A stretch of 64,000 nucleotides of DNA from Paraphoma chrysanthemicola (taxonomy: Eukaryota; Ascomycota; Dothideomycetes; Pleosporales; Phaeosphaeriaceae). Shown here in pieces: positions 41,460 to 51,233 of the stretch. Location: assembly GCA_020744225.1 (NCBI GenBank), contig JAGMWG010000018.1:1178001-1242000 (forward strand). Reading direction: 5' to 3'. The notes below the pieces were generated by a model, which worked only from the letters and a program-made list of their open reading frames with translations, did no database searches and was not told the origin of the DNA. A program made the position numbers and the translations under genes. Within the stretch, counting starts at the first letter, position 1. Each line of letters begins with the position of its first letter.

Positions 41460-42575
41460 ATGCCACCTCCAAGACCGAGATGGGAAACAAACAAGAAGCA
41501 GCCTCCTCCAAAATCACAGAAAGTCCAGAAACCGCAGAAGCCCGCGGCTGCAGAACCAGAACCTCAAGTTTCCATACCTGTGGAGCTGCAACAGCTACTC
41601 CTGAACATTTTCAAAGATTCCTTCGCTGAACGATTTGCGACGGACATCAAACCTCTACTACAGGAGGTCAAGGGCCATCTGTATAATCGTGATTTCGCAG
41701 CCGCTTTTGGGAAAACCGAGTATTTGGAGACGTATGCCGCACGCTGGAGCGCCAGCCGAGCCCTGGGATATGCGGACCTCTTCTACGATCTGAGGTCGAG
41801 GATATGGCCAATCGATGAAGAAACTCCGATTGTAGGTGGAGAAGATGCGAGTACAGAAAGAAAGCGACCAAAAGTTGTGTGCCTTGGTGGTGGCGCAGGT
41901 GCAGAGCTCGTGGCTTTGGCCGCTGTCCAACGCTTCCATCATACTGCAGATCAGGATGGCATAGCTGACTGCTCCGGATCAAACATGGATGTTATAGCCG
42001 TGGACATCGCTGACTGGACGCCCGTGGTATCGAGCCTCGAGAAGCACTTGACAACAGCACCAACGCTGTCCAAGTATGCATCGGCAGCGATCAAAGCAGC
42101 TAATGCGCCACTCGTAACACCAGAGAATCTCGGCATCACCTTCAAGCAAGCTGACGTGCTCAACGGCGACTCGGACGGGTTGAAAATGATTTTAAACGAT
42201 GCTGGCCTGATCACCTTGCTGTTCACTCTGAACGAGCTGTATTCGACCTCGCTGGCCCTGACGCAGAAGTTTCTGCTGAACTTGACCGCCAGCCTATCGA
42301 AAGGTGCCATGCTCCTCGTTGTTGACAGTCCGGGAAGCTATTCGACTATCACGCTCAACGGCGCCGAGAAGAAGTACCCCATGCAGTGGCTACTTGACCA
42401 TACTTTATTGAGTCAGGCCCGCGGCGAGACCAAAGAGACAAACAAGTCCCAGGAGGCCCTCTGGGAGAAGGTGCACGAAGATGAGAGCAGATGGTTTAGG
42501 CTGGACGCTGTGCTGCGCTATCCCATTGAGCTGGAAAATATGCGAATGCAGCTACATCTCTATCGCCGGCTCTGA
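41460..42575 (+). CDS. BMT6: 25S rRNA uridine-N3 methyltransferase BMT6-like
   Basis: SAM-dependent methyltransferase predicted to act in the nucleolus on large-subunit rRNA, as yeast Bmt6 does. One exon gives 371 residues. The Lys/Pro/Gln-rich N-terminus looks like a disordered nuclear region. Next is a helical block (FKDSFAERFATDIKPLLQEV) ending in YAARWSASRALGYADLF. The SAM-binding motif I is VVCLGGGAGAELVAL (about 139-153), followed by the acidic strand DVIAVDIADW. Later motifs ITLLFTLNELYSTSL and MLLVVDSPGSYS match the family. The C-terminus ends MQLHLYRRL. The frame is clean and the length normal for fungal homologues. Confidence 0.9.
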   Translation: MPPPRPRWETNKKQPPPKSQKVQKPQKPAAAEPEPQVSIPVELQQLLLNIFKDSFAERFATDIKPLLQEVKGHLYNRDFAAAFGKTEYLETYAARWSASRALGYADLFYDLRSRIWPIDEETPIVGGEDASTERKRPKVVCLGGGAGAELVALAAVQRFHHTADQDGIADCSGSNMDVIAVDIADWTPVVSSLEKHLTTAPTLSKYASAAIKAANAPLVTPENLGITFKQADVLNGDSDGLKMILNDAGLITLLFTLNELYSTSLALTQKFLLNLTASLSKGAMLLVVDSPGSYSTITLNGAEKKYPMQWLLDHTLLSQARGETKETNKSQEALWEKVHEDESRWFRLDAVLRYPIELENMRMQLHLYRRL

Positions 42576-42599
42576 ACAAATTCATACATCTACCAAGCA

Positions 42600-44177
42600 T
42601 TACACGCTTGACGGCATTCTCTGTCGTAGTACTGGGCCGAAGTACCAGAGCACTAGTGAAGCGGGCAACCCCAATATCAATCCAGCAAAGGCCAACGTAC
42701 TGTTGCCCCACCCATACCCCATCTTCTCATACATGATTGGCGTGAAGAGCGGGAAGAGGAAGGCGAAGAGACTACGTAACAACTGAGTCGCCGCCATGGC
42801 GCTGCTCGTGTGATCAGCATATGCGTCCATCACATACGCCTGCATGGCCATGCCTCTGGTTTGCATGCCGAAACAGCCGACGAATATGCCTAGGTCGACT
42901 ACAACCCAGTGCACGTGGTATTCAGCCGCCCATCCATACATGAAAAGCCCCAAGGGTGCGATGATCAAACCCGGGAAGGATAGCGGGATGCGATGCTCGG
43001 GCCCTAGTTGGCCATGGGTAATTGATGCCTGCTTTTTCTTGTAGTATCGGTCCATGATCGGCGCGCCCAACTGCGAGCCAGCAATCTCTCCGAGTGCAAT
43101 CGCGATATAGTGTAGTCCGCTCATCTCGACCGAAGTGCCGTATTGCTTGACCCACAAGTCCGCGAAGCTGGCGAGAACGATGTACAGAATGCCGTAGTCG
43201 AAGGCTGAGATGATGGTATTGATTTGGATGATGGGATGAAACGCCAGCAACCTCAGCGGCCGGCTGAGCGCCTGCCACAAAATGGAAAAGACAGATTTGC
43301 TCGCTATCATGCGCTTGTACTCCGTGTAGTAGCGGTCGTCGCCAGTGTCTTTGCGTAACATTGCAGCGCGCTGAGCTAATATGGTCGGTGCATGTGTCTC
43401 ACGGAAAACCGTGAATGATACAATGATCATAACAGCCTGAAAGATGGAGGTCGACCAGAACATCCATCGCCATGTTGTTCGGAAGGCCATGAAGCCGCCG
43501 ATAATGGGGCCTGGAAACTGTGAGCAACTCCGAGGAAAGGCTGCTGACCAGCATTGCAATCACGAACCAACGGCTGCGCCAAGCAGCGGAATGACCAGAT
43601 ACATGCTAAGCGATCGGCCTCTCTGCTCAGGTCTCCAAACATCTGTGAGAACGCCACCTGCAAGCGCGTAGATGCTGCTTGCTCCAAATCCAGCCAGAAA
43701 CCTTGCGGCAATCAGCACTTCCTTCGTGTTTGCGAAGCCGCACACAATGTTCCAGACGAGGAACCACACGTTGCTTGCGTGTAAGACTCTCTTTCGACCG
43801 TACACCTCACTCAATGGTCCGATGACCAAGGGACCGAACGCCGTGGCAAGGAGATATATTGACAGTGCCATCACCGCTTCCGCGGAGTTCATGTGCATCT
43901 CTTGCGCGATCGTGGTCAGAGCGGGCGCCATGATAGTGCTGACCATTATGCGGTTGAAGCCCGTCGCAGAGAGGACATCGGTAACAGCCCATTTGCGACC
44001 CGAAGGCCAGTCTTTGGGGTTGTCGACATCGAACGAAGTATTGAAGGCCACGAGGAACGGGTCGTCGACCTTATGCGGTGTAGTTGGCTTCTTGGGCGAA
44101 AGCACGATTAATTCCACAGCAGGAGTGGGGAAGGCTCGTTCGATGGTATCAACATCTTGTCCTGATGATACTGCCAT
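42600..44177 (-). CDS. MFS transporter, DHA1 drug/polyamine type
   Basis: Plasma-membrane proton antiporter of the major facilitator superfamily with 12 predicted helices. Exons 43568-44177 and 42600-43510 flank a 57-nt intron with an unusual GTTCGT donor; together they give 506 residues. The cytosolic start carries DPFLVAFNTSFDVDNPKDWPSG, characteristic of the fungal DHA1 group. Between helices 2 and 3 is GPLSEVYGRKRVL, and helix 4 has FLAGFGASSIYALAGGV with DVWRPEQRG just after it. The central loop is helical and charged. Typical DHA1 substrates are drugs, toxins or polyamines; the actual one is unknown. The stop lies just after BMT6, which converges on this gene with only 24 bases between. 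Confidence 0.92.
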
Positions 44178-44828
44178 GTTTGAGGGTCAAGACGACTGGA
44201 AAAGCTTATCAGATCTTCGAGAGCCAAGCGCTCCGCTTTTATACACTGTCAGGCCGCCAGGTTGCCTGGAAGGATGCACTAGTGAATGTGCTTATCTGAT
44301 CCGATCCTGTACCGAGCTCCGACTACTCCGCTAGCTCCGAAATGGCGCCCTCCCCCGTATTGTCCTTGAAAACGTACCTGCTGGGCCAATCTACACGACT
44401 GGACGCTCTGTAAGAAGAGAGAGAAAACAGTTTGATCATACCTTTCAATGGAGATTCCTCAAGCGACAAGCAGAAGTGCGAGGAAATGAGAGGTAGTATA
44501 TAAGCCGATACTGCAGGGCGATAATGGGGAACAAGACATTCAGATTGAAGTGAAAGAATAATTTTAGAATGTCTTGCGTGTCAGAATTTGAATTCTGAGT
44601 GCTTCGAGACGGGCGCTGGTCATCGTACCGAACAGCTTCACGATGGCACAGTCACCGGGTGACGAATAGAAGCTCTCGCAAGATCACGACCGTTCACCGC
44701 AATGATATGCCAAACAGCAGAACACGCCCCGTTTGCACTGAAGTCTCACACAGGAACACGCTGAAAGGCTGCACCATCGTGAATTTGACGATCAATACCC
44801 ACCCGCAACTCTTGACGACAAAAAGATC
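44178..44828. other. Intergenic, no gene seen
   Basis: This is a divergent promoter region between the transporter gene and a hypothetical gene. No repeat or RNA gene was seen. Confidence 0.45.
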
Positions 44829-45350
44829 ATGGACAGCTCAACGCAACTTGGTTCACCATTTCATTCACCTGCAAAGCGCGAATCTGATGCGCTGCCGTCA
44901 ACAACGGTTCTGATCCACAATGTGGCAAATTTTGCTATGAGTCCGCCGCCCAGATCTCTTGAGCACGAGGATTCAGGGTCACTACAGGAGCCAGGCTATG
45001 AGAGCAAGCCAGTCTCATTCGAGGTCGACAGCGAGTACGAACAGAACATTCCGTCAACCTGGCCAGTACTGTTCCTGCATTTCCATACCACGCCTGGTTG
45101 TGCTGTACCGACGCACATTGACAAGATGCTGGTTTTTGTCCACTACAAAGGTCCGGGAGCGGCCGTATTGCACCAGTTGCTCTGCAAGGCGATTGATCGA
45201 GCGGACGTGGAGGAGGAGAAACAGGGGATAGAGCTAGCGGCATTTGCATTTTGGCCTTTCAACGTCACAGCTGATGGCTACTGGAAGGATCTCAGCGGCA
45301 TGACGAATGAAGAGGTGAATATGTGGACGCAGATGAGAGGAGAGGGTTAG
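44829..45350 (+). CDS. Hypothetical protein
   Basis: A 173-residue single-exon frame. The first 50 residues are polar and Ser/Pro-rich, followed by an ordered part with the strand pattern WPVLFLHFHTTPGC and a helix with HQLLCKAIDRADVEEEK, ending with FAFWPFNVTADGYW. No family is recognised. ATG 44829 is the first in frame; internal ATG 44938 would start close to the ordered part. Codon use looks coding, but the gene could continue past 45350 with an intron. Confidence 0.45.
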   Translation: MDSSTQLGSPFHSPAKRESDALPSTTVLIHNVANFAMSPPPRSLEHEDSGSLQEPGYESKPVSFEVDSEYEQNIPSTWPVLFLHFHTTPGCAVPTHIDKMLVFVHYKGPGAAVLHQLLCKAIDRADVEEEKQGIELAAFAFWPFNVTADGYWKDLSGMTNEEVNMWTQMRGEG

Positions 45351-46143
45351 GAACAGATTGCGCGCCGCCAGGCATACGCAGATCGACTAGAGGGGAGATG
45401 CATCCTGCGGATCCATGTGGCCCTTACAGGCGAGCTTCAAGATTTGCTGCACATCCTGGCCCAACAAGTGCACTACTCAAGTCTCAGACGACTTCGCGGT
45501 GTGTGAGAAGCCTCTCCTAAATCCCAAGAAGCGGTCAGAAAAGTGACCAATAAGAAAGCATGTTCAGCCTCACTGTTCTTGACCTCGCGTACACCCGTTC
45601 ACGCCTGTCCCTGAGCCTCAACCATGAATGAATGCCATTTGCTGAGACTAGAATTCCAGAATGATCACGCCCCGAAAAGAAAATCGGGTGGCGGTCGCCT
45701 AAAGCCGCGTTCCTTGGACTTTGGCAGTTGTGCGAAGTGATTGGTCGCAATTAACGCCACGCTAACTTTGGTGCGAACCAATTCCTGTGCGACATTAACG
45801 TCCGAACACCCTCTTGGATGGTCGGGTATCCACCCCAATTGAGCATGCGAACGAAGGCGATAGGAGATCATGCCATTCTGGGGATGCTGATGATCGTTCA
45901 TAATGGGGGCGTAACCCCTCACGTTCGCCCTACCCTCACCATCAGTCTACCAATTCTGTCGCTCTGGCTACTACACTTTCTTCCAGCTTCTGTTGAAGCA
46001 TCACAGTCATTACTGAACGTTCTTGAAGTCTTTCAACAGAGAAATACACCCCGCTCAGGTGGCCCTAGACGCAGTCACACAATCATTTCCAAATCACAAC
46101 AACAACCCGTTCGACACGCCATTGCAGCAGCGCGAAATTCAAC
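45351..46143. other. Intergenic, no supported gene
   Basis: A plus-strand frame at 45818-46159 has a hydrophobic stretch that resembles a membrane segment, but no codon or family support. No other feature was seen. Confidence 0.4.
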
Positions 46144-46569
46144 ATGGCACCAACAATAGCGAACAAGTCGGAAATGCTCGCTATCATCGTCCGAGCCGCT
46201 TCAACTTCGACTTCAACACCACAAGCACCTCCCGCAACGGGCCGTCCATCAAATGATGGCTTCAGCCCATCAGCCATCATCGGCGTCGTTGCAGCTATCG
46301 TCATTCTTCTCATCCTGGTACCGCTCGTAGCAGTGATTCTTCGCCGTTACGAACGAAAGCGTTGTATGGAGATGTTGCCAGATTCGGCGTCGACCAGGGC
46401 AGGCTCAAGCACGAGCAGCGTGCGAGAAGATCAAAGCTTAAAGAGCATCCTGGTCACTAAGGAAGTGCAAAGGTCAAGTCTGAAGGTGGAAAGCGGACTC
46501 AAGAGACCGGAAGAGGCGTATACACACGGGAGGGGCTGGAGTCGGACGGAGGTGCGTGGCGGTAGCTGA
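46144..46569 (+). CDS. Single-pass membrane protein, hypothetical
   Basis: A 141-residue frame with a short Ser/Thr/Pro-rich N-terminal part, a strong membrane helix at about 40-62 (SAIIGVVAAIVILLILVPLV) and the basic stop-transfer RRYERKR. The cytosolic tail is Ser/Lys/Glu-rich. This resembles the fungal mid2-like or mucin-like sensors in layout only; an upstream exon encoding a signal peptide and ectodomain may have been missed. No family assignment is made. Confidence 0.5.
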   Translation: MAPTIANKSEMLAIIVRAASTSTSTPQAPPATGRPSNDGFSPSAIIGVVAAIVILLILVPLVAVILRRYERKRCMEMLPDSASTRAGSSTSSVREDQSLKSILVTKEVQRSSLKVESGLKRPEEAYTHGRGWSRTEVRGGS

Positions 46570-47079
46570 AGGGCGAGTGTGGTGGAAAGCACAACATGAA
46601 GTATCTTCCTCATGCCGAAACGTCAATCTGCATCCGCCACCCTATGATGGTCGAAGCCACTCCGCAAATCATAAGACGACATATGCACTCTACATGCTCT
46701 GTGCGCAGGTCAACGCTGTCGACCTGCTTAGCATTGAAGTCGTAGTCGGGTGTATTCGATGGCATCGTCACTTGTCTCCCTTGCGCAAAGCAATTCCGAT
46801 GAGATGCATCCAATGAGCAGCTATGTTGGACACCCAACCAAGTACAGCAAGGCACACCAAGTACACCAGGCCAGACCACACACGATCATGGAGAGAAATG
46901 CGGAGGTAATGATTTGTAGTCACGTATATAGGCCTGACTAGAACGAAGTAATGTAATGGCGCGCATATAGCGCATTTGGCAATCTTGGACGACCCATAAT
47001 CATCAAACGAAACCAAGAATACGCTTCTTTGCAAACTTATTCTTGCGCGACAATTCTCTTGAGGACGAGAGCGCATGAA
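46570..47079. other. Convergent 3' region
   Basis: The membrane-protein gene and the peroxidase gene converge here. No further feature was recognised. Confidence 0.5.
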
Positions 47080-47991
47080 TTAAGCAGACGTCATGTACTC
47101 GGCCACGATTGCAGCATGCAAGTCGCGACGCCTATGAGGGGCGGAAGCAGGGGCGCCAGTGAGGAGGTTTGTGGCGTTCCTAATAATACCCGTCACGCTC
47201 AAAATATTTTCCAGTGTGACCTCATTCGTCTTCTTGGACCAACCGAGCTCGGTTGGAAGCTTTTCATTTTCTGCGCAGCTGTAAGTAAATGCGCAATGTG
47301 CGCGAAATGTTCAATCACTTACCGAAAAAAAATGTCATCAGGGAGCGATCCACGGTGCCGGCCTCCATGTCGCCGAACACGATGATGGGTGCTGCAACCT
47401 CACCGAGACTGAACTCTTCAATGCTAGCGGTGAACGTGTAGTTTGGGTTGGTCGAACGCGATTGGATCTGGCGGTAAATCTTGCTGTGCGCAAGCTGCTT
47501 CGCGGTGACCGTCTGATCAGTCCACCACTGCTTAGATCCAAGGTAGATGGTCTCGTTGAAGACGTGATTATTACCCAAGTAGGCGTCGGTGCGGGTCATG
47601 CTAGCGTCATGTTCGAGCACGCCGTGAACGTTGAGCTGATCGAGCGTAAAGAACGTGGCGTTAGGTTCGGGATTGGCGATGATGGCCCGATCCCACATGA
47701 TGCCGCCGAGAGTGCCATTGAAGTTGATACCATTCTTGAGGGCTGAAATTGCGTTGTCTCGGGTAATGTTACGACCATCGCGAGGAAGGAAGCCGTGGTT
47801 GGCGAGCGTGTTCATCATAGGGCATGGTCCACGGACTTCAGCAACGTCAGTCTCGACCAAATCCAAAATCTCCCATAAGCCTTACAATCATTAGGGCCTC
47901 CTGGAATCCATTCATGTGGGTCGACCGTGGCATACTGCGGCCTGGCGTATGCCACAGCAGCAGCAGAGGCGACGAGAAGTTGTAGCTTCAT
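47080..47991 (-). CDS. Secreted heme-thiolate peroxidase, chloroperoxidase/UPO family
   Basis: Secreted peroxidase of the chloroperoxidase and unspecific peroxygenase family, using hydrogen peroxide for halogenation or oxygen transfer. Exons 47886-47991, 47323-47835 and 47080-47270 (introns 50 and 52 nt) give 269 residues. The signal peptide is MKLQLLVASAAAVAYA. The proximal heme-thiolate Cys40 sits in GPCPMMNTLANHGFLPRDG, and the distal acid is Glu110 in LEHDASMTR. The last exon has ENEKLPTELGW, then ITG-like helices. All hallmark residues of the short-type family are present. Whether it acts as peroxidase, peroxygenase or haloperoxidase cannot be decided from these residues. Several N-glycosylation sites are present. 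It follows the GH95 gene on the same strand. Confidence 0.94.
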
Positions 47992-48824
47992 GATTCGAGT
48001 GAGGGAGGTTGAAAGTGCTGATTCGGATAGCAGGAGACTGATCTGTGATATCAAGACGGATGGTACTGCCGAAAAGCAACGCCCTTTATACCTGCGCAAT
48101 GTTGTTGAGCCATCTCAACCCTGAACCTCCGCGCTCGTCCGCACAATATACGCGTAACATGAACATCCCAGTGCAATATTCTAGTCTCGCAAGCAACACC
48201 GCTTAGACTTGATGTTGTAGCCTCAATTGCCCCTGTAGCGCCTCGCGGATGTACATGCAGCCACACCTTCGCGGAGAGTTTCCTGTCGATCCGGGGTCCA
48301 CCCTTCCTGGGTGATGCTTTGCAAGGCTTCAACAGACCAATGAGCGGCCATCCGATTGCTGCTGACGTATCAGGAGAGAACTAGCGGACCGATCGAGCAG
48401 ATTGCAAGTACAACGTCGGATGTGATGTGCAAGGCACACTAGGATACGAGTATTCGGATTCGCAAAGATGCTCGCACTCGGATTCGCGTATTGAAACATC
48501 AGTTTTGCGTCCATCTTCATTGGCCCACGGGAGGTCGGCATCGTTTCGTTCCACAGACGGTGCCGGCACCTGCCATGATCCTCCTTCAGTGACGACTGTT
48601 ACTGCGTGCGCATTGGAATTTCGCTGCATTGCGGAAGGAAGTTGCTGGTGTGCTGTGGTTCAAGAAGTGGAGAAGAGGCGAAAGGCAACGACGTCATGGC
48701 ATGGTTGAAACTCCACAGTAAGTACAACTTGTCGCTGGTGCAGAGGAACACCATACAACGGTTATAAGGACTTGACTTCGAGAATTGGTGTACGGAGACC
48801 TTTTCAGACACAATAACGCCACGC
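47992..48824. other. Intergenic, no gene seen
   Basis: This lies between two minus-strand secreted-enzyme genes. Short frames have no support. It should hold the peroxidase promoter. Confidence 0.5.
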
Positions 48825-51233
48825 TCATATCTCAGCCAGAACTTTATCGTGCTTGTCCACGACGCGTACTGGAGCGCGTCTGTCGCGAATCTTCGCAGTG
48901 GTCACCAATCCTTCCGCGTCCCAGCCAAAGTCCACCGAACCGCCTCCCCTTAGCCTCAAGCCTTTAACGGAGCCTCCAGCCCAAGATGCGGGAATTGCAG
49001 GGCCTAGAACTACGGATCGTTTGCCTTTGTCCCCAAATGCTTTTGGCAGATCCACTACAAGCATGCTCAAGATAGCGCCACCAAGGCCGAAGTTTGCATC
49101 GATCTGGAATGGTGTGAACTCCCCGGAGTACATTGAGAAGCCGTTGGCAACAAAATTCTGCTCTATGGCATATCGCAATTCGAAGTGCGCTCGCTCCGTG
49201 TTGTTCAGGCGCGCCCAGCAAGCTGCTCGCCAGACCTTTGCCCAACCTGCATTCGCATCTTCGGCATTTCCAAAGCCACGACTATGTAACTTCTGTTCAA
49301 TAGCCGATTGGATCGTACGGTTCGAGTATCCACCCATGAACGACGACAGCGAGTAGCCAGGATGCCAGCCAACGAGTTCCGACAGATGACGATGTGTGTC
49401 GTTGATGAAGTCGTACCCAAACGAGTCTGGCAGCTTCCACTCTTTGATCTGGCCCCATTCGCCAACGCGGAAGCCCTTGTCAAGTCGCGGCAGCGAGCGA
49501 GATACGTTACTTAGGAATTCCTGATCACCCGCGCCAATGATCTGACCCGCAGAGAGCACGCCCTCAAATACCTGATGCACCAGCTGCTGGTAATGGGCAC
49601 AGCCAAATGTCGTCGGACCGTGCTCGGGACTGTTACAAGCGGTCACCACCAGCGTTCCATCCTTCGTGTAGCCATCTTCTTGGAGCTGGTTCAACCAGAA
49701 CTCTGCCACGCCTTTCAGCAGCGGATAGCCTTGTGCCTTTAGCCATCGGATGTCTTGAGAATACTCCCAGTGGTCCCAGACGTGCTGCATCATCCACGCC
49801 GCTGCCGCTGGGTAGTTTGCCCAGCTTGTGCCACTCTTCATACCGGTATGGCCGAAGATGTTCATCTCATTATGCACAACCCACCCAGGCGCCCCATACA
49901 ACAGGTTTGCGGTTTCGCTTCCCCGCGGGACCCAATTATCTTGCATATAGTCCCACAGAGGTCCTTGCAGATCCGTGAGCCCCGTCTGGTCTGGAGTCCA
50001 ATGGTTCATTTGTAGATTAATGTTTGCGTGATAGTCCCCTGACCACGCGGCCCATAGGCCCTCGCTCCATCTGCCTTGCAGGTTTGGGGGGAGAGATCCG
50101 GGTCGCGACGAGGAGATGAACATGTAATTGCCATAGTCGAAGAGTAGAGACTCAACGTAGGGATCACCTCCAACATTGCTTGCGGTGTATCGAGAGATCA
50201 AGTCGGCTGTCTCCGTGCTACTTGAGTTCGTGTGATCCGGCAGTGCAAGGGTGAAGCGACTTGTCAATCGTTGGAAGTCGCTAGTATGGCGATTGTACAA
50301 CGTCGCGACTGACTTTGCAGCCGCTGCTTTCGTTTGTCGCTCGACCACGGGTTCTGGATCTTCGCCACGGAAAGAATAGCCGTGCTCTCGAGTACTCTTT
50401 TTCGCGTCGTAATTCGTGCCTGCGCCAATGATGATGCCCACGCTCTTGGTTCCTCGCCGCGGGTTCACCAACAGCGTCGCCGTACGTAAGTCGCATTTGA
50501 CATCGGCGGCAGAGGCCGTGGCCAAGCGTGCCAGCCCCAGGTAGCGCATTCCTTCTGGCGGCCCGAGTGAGGTCACTCCGCGAAGCTTTACGAAGTCAGA
50601 ACCGCATGTCACATTTTGCGTTGTCGGATCGGCCAAAGTATTGCCAAAGCGAACCTCCAGACTCGGCAATGATGCACTGGAGCTGATGGTGTAGACACAC
50701 GCCTGGTCGGGAAATGAGCAAAAAACTGTAGTTTCGAAGCTCGCGTTGTTGGACCTGAAGCGGGTTGTATGCACTCCCGTTGCAATGTCGAGCGATCTCA
50801 CATAGTCGCTGACAGCAGCGCTCGCGTTCTTCACCGACGGTATCTCCACCGAAAAGTTGCCCAGCACACGATACGATCCAAAGTGGCGGTCATCGCCAAG
50901 CAGCTCCGTCACATTGCCTGTGCCATTGGTGAAGATCCAGTTCCGAATGCCTTGAAGTGCCGGCGCGACAGTTTGATTTGGGTTGCCACCAGTGTAATCG
51001 AACCCGTCAAATGGTCCACCAGACCATAGACTATCGATGTTCACGTTCAAGGTCTCCGATCCTGGCGGCCCAAATGGCATCGCGCCTAATCGTCCATTGC
51101 CGAGCGGATATGCGGTGCGGATTATGTCTGTAGCTGTCGCAGGAGCCGAGGACCAAAAGGACTTTGCATGGGTCCATGACGCAAGCGGAAGGAGGAGCAC
51201 AATCCGCCTCGACGACACTGCGAATTCCCTCAT
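48825..51233 (-). CDS. Secreted GH95 alpha-L-fucosidase
   Basis: Extracellular glycoside hydrolase of family 95, whose members release alpha-1,2-linked L-fucose, or galactose in some enzymes, by inversion. One exon gives 802 residues with a signal peptide that appears to end near HAKS. Family motifs are AYPLGNGRLGAM, NIDSLWSGGPFDG and YTGGNP at the N-terminal beta domain. The catalytic (alpha/alpha)6 barrel has QGRWSEGLWAAWSGDYHANI and NLQMNHW. The CNSPEHGPTTFGC segment contains the putative catalytic Glu, and FQIDANFGLGGAI the activating Asp. Many NxS/T sites are visible. The frame is free of stops. The product probably degrades plant cell-wall xyloglucan or mucin-like glycans, which is an inference from the family. 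Confidence 0.95.
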   Translation of the reverse strand: MREFAVSSRRIVLLLPLASWTHAKSFWSSAPATATDIIRTAYPLGNGRLGAMPFGPPGSETLNVNIDSLWSGGPFDGFDYTGGNPNQTVAPALQGIRNWIFTNGTGNVTELLGDDRHFGSYRVLGNFSVEIPSVKNASAAVSDYVRSLDIATGVHTTRFRSNNASFETTVFCSFPDQACVYTISSSASLPSLEVRFGNTLADPTTQNVTCGSDFVKLRGVTSLGPPEGMRYLGLARLATASAADVKCDLRTATLLVNPRRGTKSVGIIIGAGTNYDAKKSTREHGYSFRGEDPEPVVERQTKAAAAKSVATLYNRHTSDFQRLTSRFTLALPDHTNSSSTETADLISRYTASNVGGDPYVESLLFDYGNYMFISSSRPGSLPPNLQGRWSEGLWAAWSGDYHANINLQMNHWTPDQTGLTDLQGPLWDYMQDNWVPRGSETANLLYGAPGWVVHNEMNIFGHTGMKSGTSWANYPAAAAWMMQHVWDHWEYSQDIRWLKAQGYPLLKGVAEFWLNQLQEDGYTKDGTLVVTACNSPEHGPTTFGCAHYQQLVHQVFEGVLSAGQIIGAGDQEFLSNVSRSLPRLDKGFRVGEWGQIKEWKLPDSFGYDFINDTHRHLSELVGWHPGYSLSSFMGGYSNRTIQSAIEQKLHSRGFGNAEDANAGWAKVWRAACWARLNNTERAHFELRYAIEQNFVANGFSMYSGEFTPFQIDANFGLGGAILSMLVVDLPKAFGDKGKRSVVLGPAIPASWAGGSVKGLRLRGGGSVDFGWDAEGLVTTAKIRDRRAPVRVVDKHDKVLAEI

